Source of the DNA: Flavobacteriia bacterium
GTDB lineage: Bacteria; Bacteroidota; Bacteroidia; Flavobacteriales; Flavobacteriaceae
DNA: 37,478 nt
Assembly (NCBI GenBank): GCA_013298525.1
Contig: JAAFHW010000022.1
Coordinates: 1 to 37,478 of the forward strand
Direction: 5' to 3'
Part shown: piece after piece, positions 8,502 to 15,937 of the stretch
Position numbering within the stretch: the first letter of the stretch is position 1
How the letters are laid out: each line of letters opens with the position of its first letter
Notes under the pieces: model-generated
Seen by the model: the letters and a program-made list of their open reading frames with translations, nothing else
Told to the model about the DNA's origin: nothing
The model's database searches: none
Position numbers and translations under genes: made by a program

Positions 8502-9362
8502 ATGGCAAACTTAAAGGAAATCCGTAATAGAATCACTTCCGTTTCATCAACGATGCAGATTACTTCTGCGATGAAAATGGTTTCTGCTGCAAAGTTGAAA
8601 AAAGCACAAGATGCAATTACAGCTATGCGACCTTATGCCGAAAAATTAACCGAATTATTGCAAAATTTATCTTCAACTCTTGATGGTGAAGTTGGCGGAA
8701 GTTATACAAAACAACGTGAAATCAATAAGGTTTTAGTAGTTGCAATTACTTCAAACAGAGGTTTGTGTGGTGCATTTAATACTAATGTTATCAAACAAGC
8801 TAAAGTTGTTGCAGAATCCTATAATGGTAAACAAGTAGACATCTTTGCAATTGGCAAAAAGGGTAATGATATTTTAGTTAAAACAAACACTGTTATTGAA
8901 AATCATAGTGATATCTATGATAATTTGACTTTTGATAATGTGGCAACTATTACAAATATCTTAACAGATAAATTCATTTCTGGAGATTATGATAAAATAG
9001 AAATAGTTTACAATCAATTTAAAAATGCAGCTACACAAATCGTTCAAACAGAACAATTTTTGCCATTAGCACCAGTTAAATCTGACAAACCAGTTTCAAC
9101 AGGAGATTATATTTTCGAACCTTCTAAAGAAGAAATTGTTGAAACATTAATTCCAAAAATGTTAAAAACACAATTGTATAAATCAATTCGTGATTCATTT
9201 GCTTCAGAGCATGGTGCTCGTATGACAGCTATGCACAAAGCAACTGATAACGCTACAGAATTAAGAAACCAATTGAAATTAACTTACAACAAAGCACGTC
9301 AAGCTGCAATTACTAACGAAATCTTAGAAATCGTTGGTGGAGCAGAAGCTTTGAAAGGATAA
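8502..9362 (+). CDS. atpG: F0F1 ATP synthase subunit gamma
   Basis: 286 residues. The N-terminus MANLKEIRNRITSVSSTMQITSAMKMVSAAKL and the C-terminal block YNKARQAAITNEILEIVGGAEAL are the two long helices of the gamma rotor shaft; SNRGLCGAFN lies in the Rossmann-like middle domain. It couples c-ring rotation to the F1 catalytic sites. It is the last gene of this atp cluster, with a terminator about 80 bases downstream. Confidence 0.97.
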   Translation: MANLKEIRNRITSVSSTMQITSAMKMVSAAKLKKAQDAITAMRPYAEKLTELLQNLSSTLDGEVGGSYTKQREINKVLVVAITSNRGLCGAFNTNVIKQAKVVAESYNGKQVDIFAIGKKGNDILVKTNTVIENHSDIYDNLTFDNVATITNILTDKFISGDYDKIEIVYNQFKNAATQIVQTEQFLPLAPVKSDKPVSTGDYIFEPSKEEIVETLIPKMLKTQLYKSIRDSFASEHGARMTAMHKATDNATELRNQLKLTYNKARQAAITNEILEIVGGAEALKG

Positions 9363-9441
9363 GGAAAAAATTTTAATTTTTTCAAATCTTCAAAAATGCG
9401 AAGCATTAAAAGGATAATTTAATTCAAAATAAAATTAAGGA

Positions 9442-9469
9442 AGAGTCAACATTTGTTGACTCTTTTTTT
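9442..9469 (+). terminator. Rho-independent terminator of the atp operon
   Basis: AGAGTCAAC (9442-9450) pairs with GTTGACTCT (9455-9463), loop ATTT, followed by an uninterrupted T-run to 9469. It closes the atpB-atpG unit. Confidence 0.9.
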
Positions 9470-9498
9470 GTTATTTTTATATCTGAATATAATTAAAA

Positions 9499-9936
9499 AT
9501 GAAATTGCAAGTTTTAACATCAGTCCAAGAAATGCTTTCGCAGATAGAGACCATAAAATTTCTATATCCAAATATGACTATTGAACGATATGAAGGTTTC
9601 CTATCAGATATGATTCCAAAAAGCTATAAACAAGTTGCCGTTTTTGATGGAGAAACCTGTGTAGGATTAACTGGTTTTTGGTTTGGCACCAAATTATGGA
9701 CAGGTAAATACCTAGAAATTGACAATTTTATAGTCCATCCTGAATATCGAAAAAAAGGTATCGGAAAGTTATTAACGCAATTTATTGACGAAAAAGCCAA
9801 AGAATTAAATTGTACTTGTATCGTTCTAGATGCATTTACAGGAAATTTTGAAGCGCATAAATTCTATTACAACCTAGGTTACGTTCCAAGAGGTTTTCAC
9901 TTTATAAAAACAATTGACGAAAATGGATTTTCTTGA
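9499..9936 (+). CDS. GNAT-family N-acetyltransferase
   Basis: 145 residues with the GNAT core. The strand IDNFIVHPEYRKKGIGKLL carries the acetyl-CoA pyrophosphate loop R-K-K-G-I-G, and the C-terminal EAHKFYYNLGYVPRGFHF is the typical motif B region. It transfers an acetyl group from acetyl-CoA to an amine; the substrate cannot be read from sequence. The gene stands alone between the atp terminator and the next cluster. No clear TAnnTTTG promoter is visible in the short upstream gap. Confidence 0.88.
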   Translation: MKLQVLTSVQEMLSQIETIKFLYPNMTIERYEGFLSDMIPKSYKQVAVFDGETCVGLTGFWFGTKLWTGKYLEIDNFIVHPEYRKKGIGKLLTQFIDEKAKELNCTCIVLDAFTGNFEAHKFYYNLGYVPRGFHFIKTIDENGFS

Positions 9937-10007
9937 TTTTAAAGAGATTCTTACAAATTTTAAAATTTCTATTTAAAAATTAGTAACTTTTTAATCATAT
10001 ATTCGTA

Positions 10008-10015
10008 TAACTTTA
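10008..10015 (+). promoter_or_regulatory. Possible promoter of the 10-17 kb cluster
   Basis: TAACTTTA differs from the TAnnTTTG consensus only at the last base and lies 35 bases before the ATG at 10051. A T-run at 9988-9992 lies 15 bases upstream. The 114-base gap 9937-10050 contains nothing else recognisable. Confidence 0.35.
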
Positions 10016-10050
10016 ACATTACCTATTTATCTAAAAATAAAATCTAACAA

Positions 10051-10716
10051 ATGGCAAAAGAAAGTTTTAATTGGAAAAGTCTTTTTGTAAATGAAGAAGC
10101 AGACAATACTTCAAAAAAAGAAACAGAAAACACACCAATTTCCAATGTAAATAAATTTCCAGAAAGTCCAACTACATTTCAACCAACCGAAAGCGCAACC
10201 AACAATCCTTTTCTAAACGAAATTTTTGGTGTTTATGAAAAAGGTTTTGAATCTTTAAATCAAACAGGTTTTGACTTTTATGAAATGTATAAATCGGTAA
10301 TTTCTGTTGGAGCAACCAATCCGCAAAGCTATCAAATGGCTTTTACGATGGGAAAAACTATCAATCCGCAACTTTCTAAATCATTTCTTTTAGAAAAAAG
10401 TAAATATTACGCAGAAGAAATTGAAAAAGTTCATGCTAAATATGATGCTACAGGAAATTCTAGAAAGAAGGATTTAAACGATGCAATCACTGCCGAAAAA
10501 GGAAACTTGACACGAATGATTAGTGATTTAGAATCTAAAATCGCTCAACTTCAAAATGATTTGCAAAAGAATAAAGCCGAACTTGAAAAGATAGATTTCA
10601 AAAACAAAGAACAATTCAGTGAAATTCAATTAAAAATTGAAGCTAATGATTTGGCAAAAAAGAAAATTTTAGATTCAATTAATACAATCGTAACCGGTAT
10701 CAATCAATACTTATAA
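10051..10716 (+). CDS. Coiled-coil cytoplasmic protein of unknown function
   Basis: 221 residues, no signal peptide or membrane segment. Residues 1-60 are polar and probably disordered. A helical segment follows around 65-130, then a strong coiled coil at about 140-205 (for example LTRMISDLESKIAQLQNDLQ). The short C-terminal SINTIVTGINQYL is hydrophobic. It is the first gene of a compact cluster and ends 5 bases before the next gene, which encodes a membrane-anchored coiled-coil protein. The two may pair through their coils; that is an inference. No family was recognised. Confidence 0.78.
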   Translation: MAKESFNWKSLFVNEEADNTSKKETENTPISNVNKFPESPTTFQPTESATNNPFLNEIFGVYEKGFESLNQTGFDFYEMYKSVISVGATNPQSYQMAFTMGKTINPQLSKSFLLEKSKYYAEEIEKVHAKYDATGNSRKKDLNDAITAEKGNLTRMISDLESKIAQLQNDLQKNKAELEKIDFKNKEQFSEIQLKIEANDLAKKKILDSINTIVTGINQYL

Positions 10717-10721
10717 AATCA

Positions 10722-11843
10722 ATGGATAAATTTGCACAAGAAAAAACAACACTTTTAGAACTTCCAATTCTTAAACACTTTGACGAATCTAAAGGTGAAA
10801 TTGCGTTAAGTTCAAACACATTAAAAAAAGGCGAAAAATCTATCTTTTGGATTCTCGCTTTAGGACTTTTAGGAGTTGGTGGTTACCTAACTTGGACTTA
10901 CATTATTCCACCATTATTTACAATGTTGGGTCAAGCCATAGCACTTTCGGCGACTGGAGTTTTCCTAATTTTTTTAGTGATGATGTTTCCAGTTATTATG
11001 AAAGGATTACGTTTTATGACTAAAAATTTGCACAAAGCATTAATTCAGAGTAATCCTTTTAATGAATTAGAAGAGCAAAAACAGAAAATGGTAAAAAACC
11101 GTGAAGTTTTTAAAAACACCAAAGCCAAGCTTAAGGGTTTGAAAAACGAAATGGAAATTGAAGCTACTAAATCTGAAAAAGAAGCCAAGTCATTTCAAGA
11201 GGATGTTTTGAGTTTGCAACGTCAATCAGAAAAATTGAAATCTGCAATGGACGAAATGGTTCGATTAAATGGTGCAGCAGCAAAAGATACAGACGAATAT
11301 GTAGCTTTACAAAGTGAATTAGCTAGAAAACTTTCAGATTCACAACGAATTTCAAATCAATATGAGCAAAGCAAAAGTTTTATCCAGAAATATGGTGTAA
11401 GAGCGAATGTTCTTGGTAAAATGGACAGAAAATTAACCCTTGCCGGAACTGCAATTGACATAAAAATTGCGGATTTTGATGCGACAGTAGTAATGCTTAA
11501 AAAGGAATTTGAATTCGCTAAAAATGCGAAAGAAGCAACGGAAAGCGCCAAAAGTGCGATGATGTTCACTAAAGATTGGGAATTAGAATATGCATTAGAA
11601 GTGGTAACGTCAACAATCGCCTTAGATATTGCACGAACTTCTGAAAACCTAATTGATATTGATGCATTGACCTCTAAATATTCTGTAGATAATGACGAAC
11701 TGTATTCAAGATTAGATTCATTGGCAGATCAAATTAAAACTGGCGATAACACCATTCCAGATTCTACAAAATACACAAGTCCAAATTATAAAATCACTAA
11801 AGACGACAAGTTGAATAGTGGTGGCTTTGGGGATATTTTTTAA
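10722..11843 (+). CDS. Two-helix membrane protein with long PspA-like coiled coil
   Basis: 373 residues. A soluble N-terminus (1-38) precedes two membrane helices (about 40-60 and 72-96). A long Lys/Glu-rich coiled coil spans about 113-235, and a further helical region 240-330 leads to a polar tail ending SGGFGDIF. With both ends cytoplasmic, the coil would project from the inner membrane into the cytoplasm. Its charge pattern resembles PspA/IM30-like membrane-associated coils, but I cannot establish homology. The conserved-looking Gly/aromatic tail could be a docking peptide, for instance for the AAA+ protein of this cluster; that is speculation. Confidence 0.78.
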   Translation: MDKFAQEKTTLLELPILKHFDESKGEIALSSNTLKKGEKSIFWILALGLLGVGGYLTWTYIIPPLFTMLGQAIALSATGVFLIFLVMMFPVIMKGLRFMTKNLHKALIQSNPFNELEEQKQKMVKNREVFKNTKAKLKGLKNEMEIEATKSEKEAKSFQEDVLSLQRQSEKLKSAMDEMVRLNGAAAKDTDEYVALQSELARKLSDSQRISNQYEQSKSFIQKYGVRANVLGKMDRKLTLAGTAIDIKIADFDATVVMLKKEFEFAKNAKEATESAKSAMMFTKDWELEYALEVVTSTIALDIARTSENLIDIDALTSKYSVDNDELYSRLDSLADQIKTGDNTIPDSTKYTSPNYKITKDDKLNSGGFGDIF

Positions 11844-11878
11844 CTGAAAACAAAAACAAATTTAACTTTTAAATACAA

Positions 11879-13693
11879 ATGGGAAAAATTTTAAGAACAA
11901 CCAAATTAACTACTTTTTCTGAACTTTTAATAGTTCTTGGTGGAATTGGAGCAATATTAACAGCAGTTTATTTTATTTCACCAGGTTTAAAAACCGCAGT
12001 TTCTAAACAATTAAACGGAATAGAATTAAACAGCACAGACGTAAACAATGTAACCAATGCGGCCAAAATAGCATTGCCATCTAAAGAAATTTCCACTGAG
12101 GTAAAAGACAAGCCTCTAGTAAGAATAGCAGGTTATGCTTGGAACGGACAATCTGGAATTATAGTTTCTAATGGTGGTCCAAAAACTACTAAAGGATCTT
12201 TAATGGAAAAAAATGGAGTAAATCTTGAAATTATTCGTCAGGATTGGCTTTCAGAACTTCGTAACATGCAAATGAAATTTATTGAAGAATTTGATAAAGG
12301 CGAAGCTTTTCCAACATCAGATAAAAGTGTTTTTGCAATTATGATTATGGGAGATGGAGCGCCATTTTACATCAGTTCTGTACAAAAATCATTAGATGAA
12401 AAATACGGAAAAGACAAATACCACGTACAAGTTATGGGTGTTGTTGGTATGAGTTACGGTGAAGATAAATTAATTGGTCCACCAAGTTGGAAATCAAATC
12501 CAAAATCAATGAAAGGCGCCGTTATTTCTACTGTTCTTGGAGATGGAGATTGGGTAACTACAGTTAATTATTGTTTTGCAAATGGATTAAAAGTAAATCC
12601 AGACCCATCTACATATGATGCTGATGCAGTAAATATTTATCCATCTGAAAATGATGATTACATGAAATCGGCAGAAGAATTAATTAAATCTCAAACAACT
12701 GGATGGACTGTTTCTTTAAAAGAAGTTATAAACGGAAAACTTACAGGAAAATCAGTTAACAGAAAAATTGACGGTTGTGCAACTTGGACACCTGGAGATA
12801 AAACAGTTTTCGATAAACTTACAGGTTTTATTGATATCGTTTCTACAAAAGAATTCAACAACCAAATGCCAACTGCTATAATCGGAGTTAAAGAATGGGC
12901 AGCTAAAAATCCTGAAATTGTAACCAATATTTTAAAATCGGCATTAACGGCTTCTAATCAAATGAAGAATTATGAAGATTGGAAAGTTAGAGCTTCTGAG
13001 GCAGTTGCTGATACGTATCAAATTGAAAATGCAGAATACTGGTACAAAATGTTCAAAGGACAACAAGGAACTAAAAACGGTTTGACTTACAATATGGGTG
13101 GATCAAAAGTATTTAATTATGCTGATGCTATGCAATATTTCGGTTTGTCTGACGGAGTTAACAGATATAAAGCAGTTTACAATCAAGTTGGAACGTATTT
13201 AACAGAACTAAATCCGTTTGGATTTAACGAAAATGTTGGGAAAGTTTCCTCTTATGATGAAGCAGTAAATTTATTTTATTTAAAAAACATCAACGATATT
13301 GAATCGTCTGCTGCTGATAAATCGGATTATTCTGCAAAAGCTACCGAAGTTATGGCCTCTGGAGAATGGCAAATTAATTTTAGCTCAGGAAGTGCCGAAG
13401 TATTAAGCAATTCATCTAAAGATTTAGAGAGAATTTACAACTTGCTTATTCAGGCAGAAAATTCTAAACTTACAATTGTTGGTCATACCGATAATGTTGG
13501 TAATCCTGATTCAAATCTATCATTGTCTAAAAACAGAGCACAATCGGTTGTGGATTATTTAACACAAAAAGGAATTCCATCAAATCGTTTCCAATTAATT
13601 GATGGAAAAGGTCAAAACGAACCAGTTTCTGACAACAATTCTGCTAGCGGAAAAGCTAAAAACAGACGCGTTGTGGTTACCTTCTTAAAATAA
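11879..13693 (+). CDS. Membrane-anchored ABC substrate-binding domain fused to OmpA/MotB domain
   Basis: 604 residues. An N-terminal anchor helix (about 13-33) has no clear cleavage site. Residues about 75-470 read as a type-2 periplasmic binding protein of NitT/TauT or phosphate-binding style (VRIAGYAWNGQSG, AIMIMGDGAP, PTAIIGVKEWAAKNPEIV). Residues about 497-604 are an OmpA-like peptidoglycan-binding domain with the motifs GHTDNVG (535-541), LSLSKNRAQSVVDYL and KNRRVVV. Adjacent permease and ATPase genes support a transport role. The layout suggests a solute receptor held in the inner membrane at one end and bound to the cell wall at the other. The ligand is unknown. A terminator-like hairpin follows. 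Confidence 0.85.
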   Translation: MGKILRTTKLTTFSELLIVLGGIGAILTAVYFISPGLKTAVSKQLNGIELNSTDVNNVTNAAKIALPSKEISTEVKDKPLVRIAGYAWNGQSGIIVSNGGPKTTKGSLMEKNGVNLEIIRQDWLSELRNMQMKFIEEFDKGEAFPTSDKSVFAIMIMGDGAPFYISSVQKSLDEKYGKDKYHVQVMGVVGMSYGEDKLIGPPSWKSNPKSMKGAVISTVLGDGDWVTTVNYCFANGLKVNPDPSTYDADAVNIYPSENDDYMKSAEELIKSQTTGWTVSLKEVINGKLTGKSVNRKIDGCATWTPGDKTVFDKLTGFIDIVSTKEFNNQMPTAIIGVKEWAAKNPEIVTNILKSALTASNQMKNYEDWKVRASEAVADTYQIENAEYWYKMFKGQQGTKNGLTYNMGGSKVFNYADAMQYFGLSDGVNRYKAVYNQVGTYLTELNPFGFNENVGKVSSYDEAVNLFYLKNINDIESSAADKSDYSAKATEVMASGEWQINFSSGSAEVLSNSSKDLERIYNLLIQAENSKLTIVGHTDNVGNPDSNLSLSKNRAQSVVDYLTQKGIPSNRFQLIDGKGQNEPVSDNNSASGKAKNRRVVVTFLK

Positions 13694-13709
13694 TTTTTAT
13701 TCAATAACA

Positions 13710-13742
13710 AAAAGCTACTCATAATTTTAAGTAGCTTTTTTT
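13710..13742 (+). terminator. Terminator or attenuator between binding-protein and permease genes
   Basis: AAAAGCTACT (13710-13719) pairs with AGTAGCTTTT (13730-13739) around a 10-base loop, followed by more T residues to 13742. The permease gene starts only 14 bases later in the same direction, so partial read-through would yield more binding protein than permease. Confidence 0.8.
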
Positions 13743-13756
13743 AACTCTTTTTTTTG

Positions 13757-14527
13757 ATGTTAAAATATTTTATTCCTTTTGAAAATACAACCAAAATGCA
13801 ACGAACTATCATCTTAGTTTCTTGGGTTGTTTTATTGTTTGCCATTTGGTTTATAGGTTCGTCTGGAACCAAACATTTGTTTCCTACACCAAGCCAAGTA
13901 ATAACTGGTTTTTCAGAATTATACAAAGAAGGTTTAGTTGTTCATATTTTTCAATCGCTTAAACTTTGTTTTTTATCTATTCTTTTAGCAACAATAATCG
14001 CTTTGTTATTTGCTTATTCTTGGCCAATTCCGTTGATGAAACCTGTTGCTGAATTTGTAACTAAATTTAGATTTTTGCCTTTCACAGGATTGTCATTTTA
14101 CATTACATTAATGGTTCATGATGCCAGAAATATGCAAGTTTGGATATTGGTAATTTTCTTGACAACGTTCTTAACAACATCATTGATTGCTGTTATAAAG
14201 GACATTCCTCAAGAAGAATTTGATCATGCCAAAACCCTAAAATGCAGTCGTTGGGAAGTGCTTTGGCAAGTAATCGTTTTAGGAAGAATTGATTATGTAA
14301 TTGATGTAATTCGTCAAAATTTAGCCATAACTTGGATGATGCTTGTAACCGTAGAATCTATCGTAGTTGCTTCTGGCGGCTTAGGATTTTTAATTAAAAA
14401 TTCTGATAAATTCATGAATCACGGTCGTATAATTGCCTTGCAAATTATTATTCTTTTAATAGGTTTAGGATTGGATTGGTTCATCAATTTTTTAAGAAAG
14501 TCAGTATTCAGATATTCAAAAATATAA
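13757..14527 (+). CDS. ABC transporter permease, NitT/TauT (SsuC/TauC) type
   Basis: 256 residues from the ATG at 13757; the longer frame begins at a TTG immediately before it. About six membrane helices are visible. The cytoplasmic EAA-type loop (about residues 150-175) reads IPQEEFDHAKTLKCSRWEVL, the docking site for the ATPase. LFPTPSQVITGFSEL near the N-terminus is typical of sulfonate/nitrate/taurine permeases. It is followed after 4 bases by the ATPase gene. The transported solute is not deducible. Confidence 0.87.
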   Translation: MLKYFIPFENTTKMQRTIILVSWVVLLFAIWFIGSSGTKHLFPTPSQVITGFSELYKEGLVVHIFQSLKLCFLSILLATIIALLFAYSWPIPLMKPVAEFVTKFRFLPFTGLSFYITLMVHDARNMQVWILVIFLTTFLTTSLIAVIKDIPQEEFDHAKTLKCSRWEVLWQVIVLGRIDYVIDVIRQNLAITWMMLVTVESIVVASGGLGFLIKNSDKFMNHGRIIALQIIILLIGLGLDWFINFLRKSVFRYSKI

Positions 14528-14531
14528 CGCT

Positions 14532-15362
14532 ATGGAATTCGAATTTAGAGAAACACTTTTATACGTTGAAAATCTTAGCGTAGTTTATGATGACGTGACA
14601 ATTATTAAAGACGTCAGTTTAATTGAAAAAAACGTGGTTAGACCAAAACATGACAATACCGGACAAGTTATTGCTGTTGTTGGAAGATCTGGACGCGGAA
14701 AATCTACATTTTTCAAAACATTAACTGGTTTAGTTCATCCAAATACAGGTAAAATTTTAATTAAAGATTTTGAAAGTAAAGAACTTAATGCAGCAAAACC
14801 TGTAAGAGAAGGAGATATTGGATTTGTAGATCAAAAATATACGTTGTTCCGACACAAAACAGTGAGTCAAACCTTGAAATTTGCTTTGAGAAAAAGTACT
14901 TTATCAGCTCAAGATCAAGATTCTAAAATAGAGAAGTATATCAAAGATTGGGGATTGGAATCGTGTAAAAACAAATATCCAAACGAACTTTCTGGCGGAC
15001 AAAGACAACGAACAGCAATTATAGAACAACTTTTTTCATCTGATAAATTAATTGTTTTAGACGAACCATTTTCTGGTTTAGATATTGGAAACATTGAAGA
15101 AGTTAAAAAATCATTCGAATTATTGAGTTCTACTCATGATCATAACACCGTTATTTTTTCTACACACGATATTGAACTGGCAATTGAATTAGCACAATCT
15201 ATTTATGTGATTGGTTATCCAACAGTTGGCGGCAAAAAGCAAACCTACGGAAGTATTGTTGCCAAATACGATTTACGTGAAATGGGAATTTGTTGGAAGG
15301 AAAAATGCGAAGATCACGATAAATTGTATAAAGAAATTGCGCTTCAAATGATGAATTCGTAA
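14532..15362 (+). CDS. ABC transporter ATP-binding protein
   Basis: 276 residues. Walker A is GRSGRGKST (51-59), the Q-loop DQKYTLF (100-106), signature LSGGQRQR (153-160), Walker B LIVLDEPFSG (173-182) and the switch His212 in STHD, so it should hydrolyse ATP. The C-terminal 55 residues (MGICWKEKCEDHDK) extend beyond the core and contain two Cys residues. It pairs with the upstream permease and the OmpA-fused binding protein. The next gene starts after one base. Confidence 0.9.
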   Translation: MEFEFRETLLYVENLSVVYDDVTIIKDVSLIEKNVVRPKHDNTGQVIAVVGRSGRGKSTFFKTLTGLVHPNTGKILIKDFESKELNAAKPVREGDIGFVDQKYTLFRHKTVSQTLKFALRKSTLSAQDQDSKIEKYIKDWGLESCKNKYPNELSGGQRQRTAIIEQLFSSDKLIVLDEPFSGLDIGNIEEVKKSFELLSSTHDHNTVIFSTHDIELAIELAQSIYVIGYPTVGGKKQTYGSIVAKYDLREMGICWKEKCEDHDKLYKEIALQMMNS

Positions 15363-15363
15363 T

Positions 15364-15915
15364 ATGAAAGAGAATTTACTAGCACTTGGAATATTTATAG
15401 GAATTTTTTTGCTAGTATTTTCTGGATTAATCATACCAATTACTCTATTAAATGATTATTTGATTTATGGTTGCATTTTAATTATTGGTTTAGCAGTTTC
15501 TGGATTTTACATTTTTTACAATAAAGACAAAATTATTGATGTAAAAGAATATATTTATATTCCAGTAAGATGTAGTTTATGTTTGGGTCCAATACTTGTA
15601 TTTTCATTTCTATGGTTAAATTTTTTTTGGAGAGATCAACATTCAACCACTATTAAAATTCCAGTAAAAAGTTTCTTTTTATATAAAGAAAGACATGGAG
15701 GAAAGTACAGCAATAAAGTAACAGTCAAAAGTGCATTTGTTATTGATTATTTTGGACAACGTAAAAATATAATTTGGAATTCTCGATTGGAAGACACTTT
15801 GATGACTTGTGTTGATTCAATTGAAATTACAAAAAGCAAAGGATATTTTGGAATTGATATAATAGAAGATAAAAATTTGATTTTTAAAGATTTTATGCAA
15901 TTTAAGAATAAATAA
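15364..15915 (+). CDS. Small membrane protein of unknown function in the ABC cluster
   Basis: 183 residues with three predicted membrane helices (about 5-27, 30-52 and 69-89), then a mostly beta-strand soluble domain of about 90 residues with many Lys and aromatic residues (for example FGQRKNIIWNSRLED). The start lies one base after the ATPase stop, so translation is coupled. No family was recognised. It may be an accessory membrane component of the transporter or an unrelated passenger. Confidence 0.7.
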   Translation: MKENLLALGIFIGIFLLVFSGLIIPITLLNDYLIYGCILIIGLAVSGFYIFYNKDKIIDVKEYIYIPVRCSLCLGPILVFSFLWLNFFWRDQHSTTIKIPVKSFFLYKERHGGKYSNKVTVKSAFVIDYFGQRKNIIWNSRLEDTLMTCVDSIEITKSKGYFGIDIIEDKNLIFKDFMQFKNK

Positions 15916-15937
15916 TTATTCGTATAATAAATACAAC

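Noticed and set aside
9394-9407. Short hairpin AATGC-GAA-GCATT after atpG
   Set aside because: Only five base pairs and no T-run; the real terminator is at 9442-9469.
13741-13926. Reverse-strand frame opposite the permease start
   Set aside because: Antisense shadow; no signal peptide, domain or promoter supports it.
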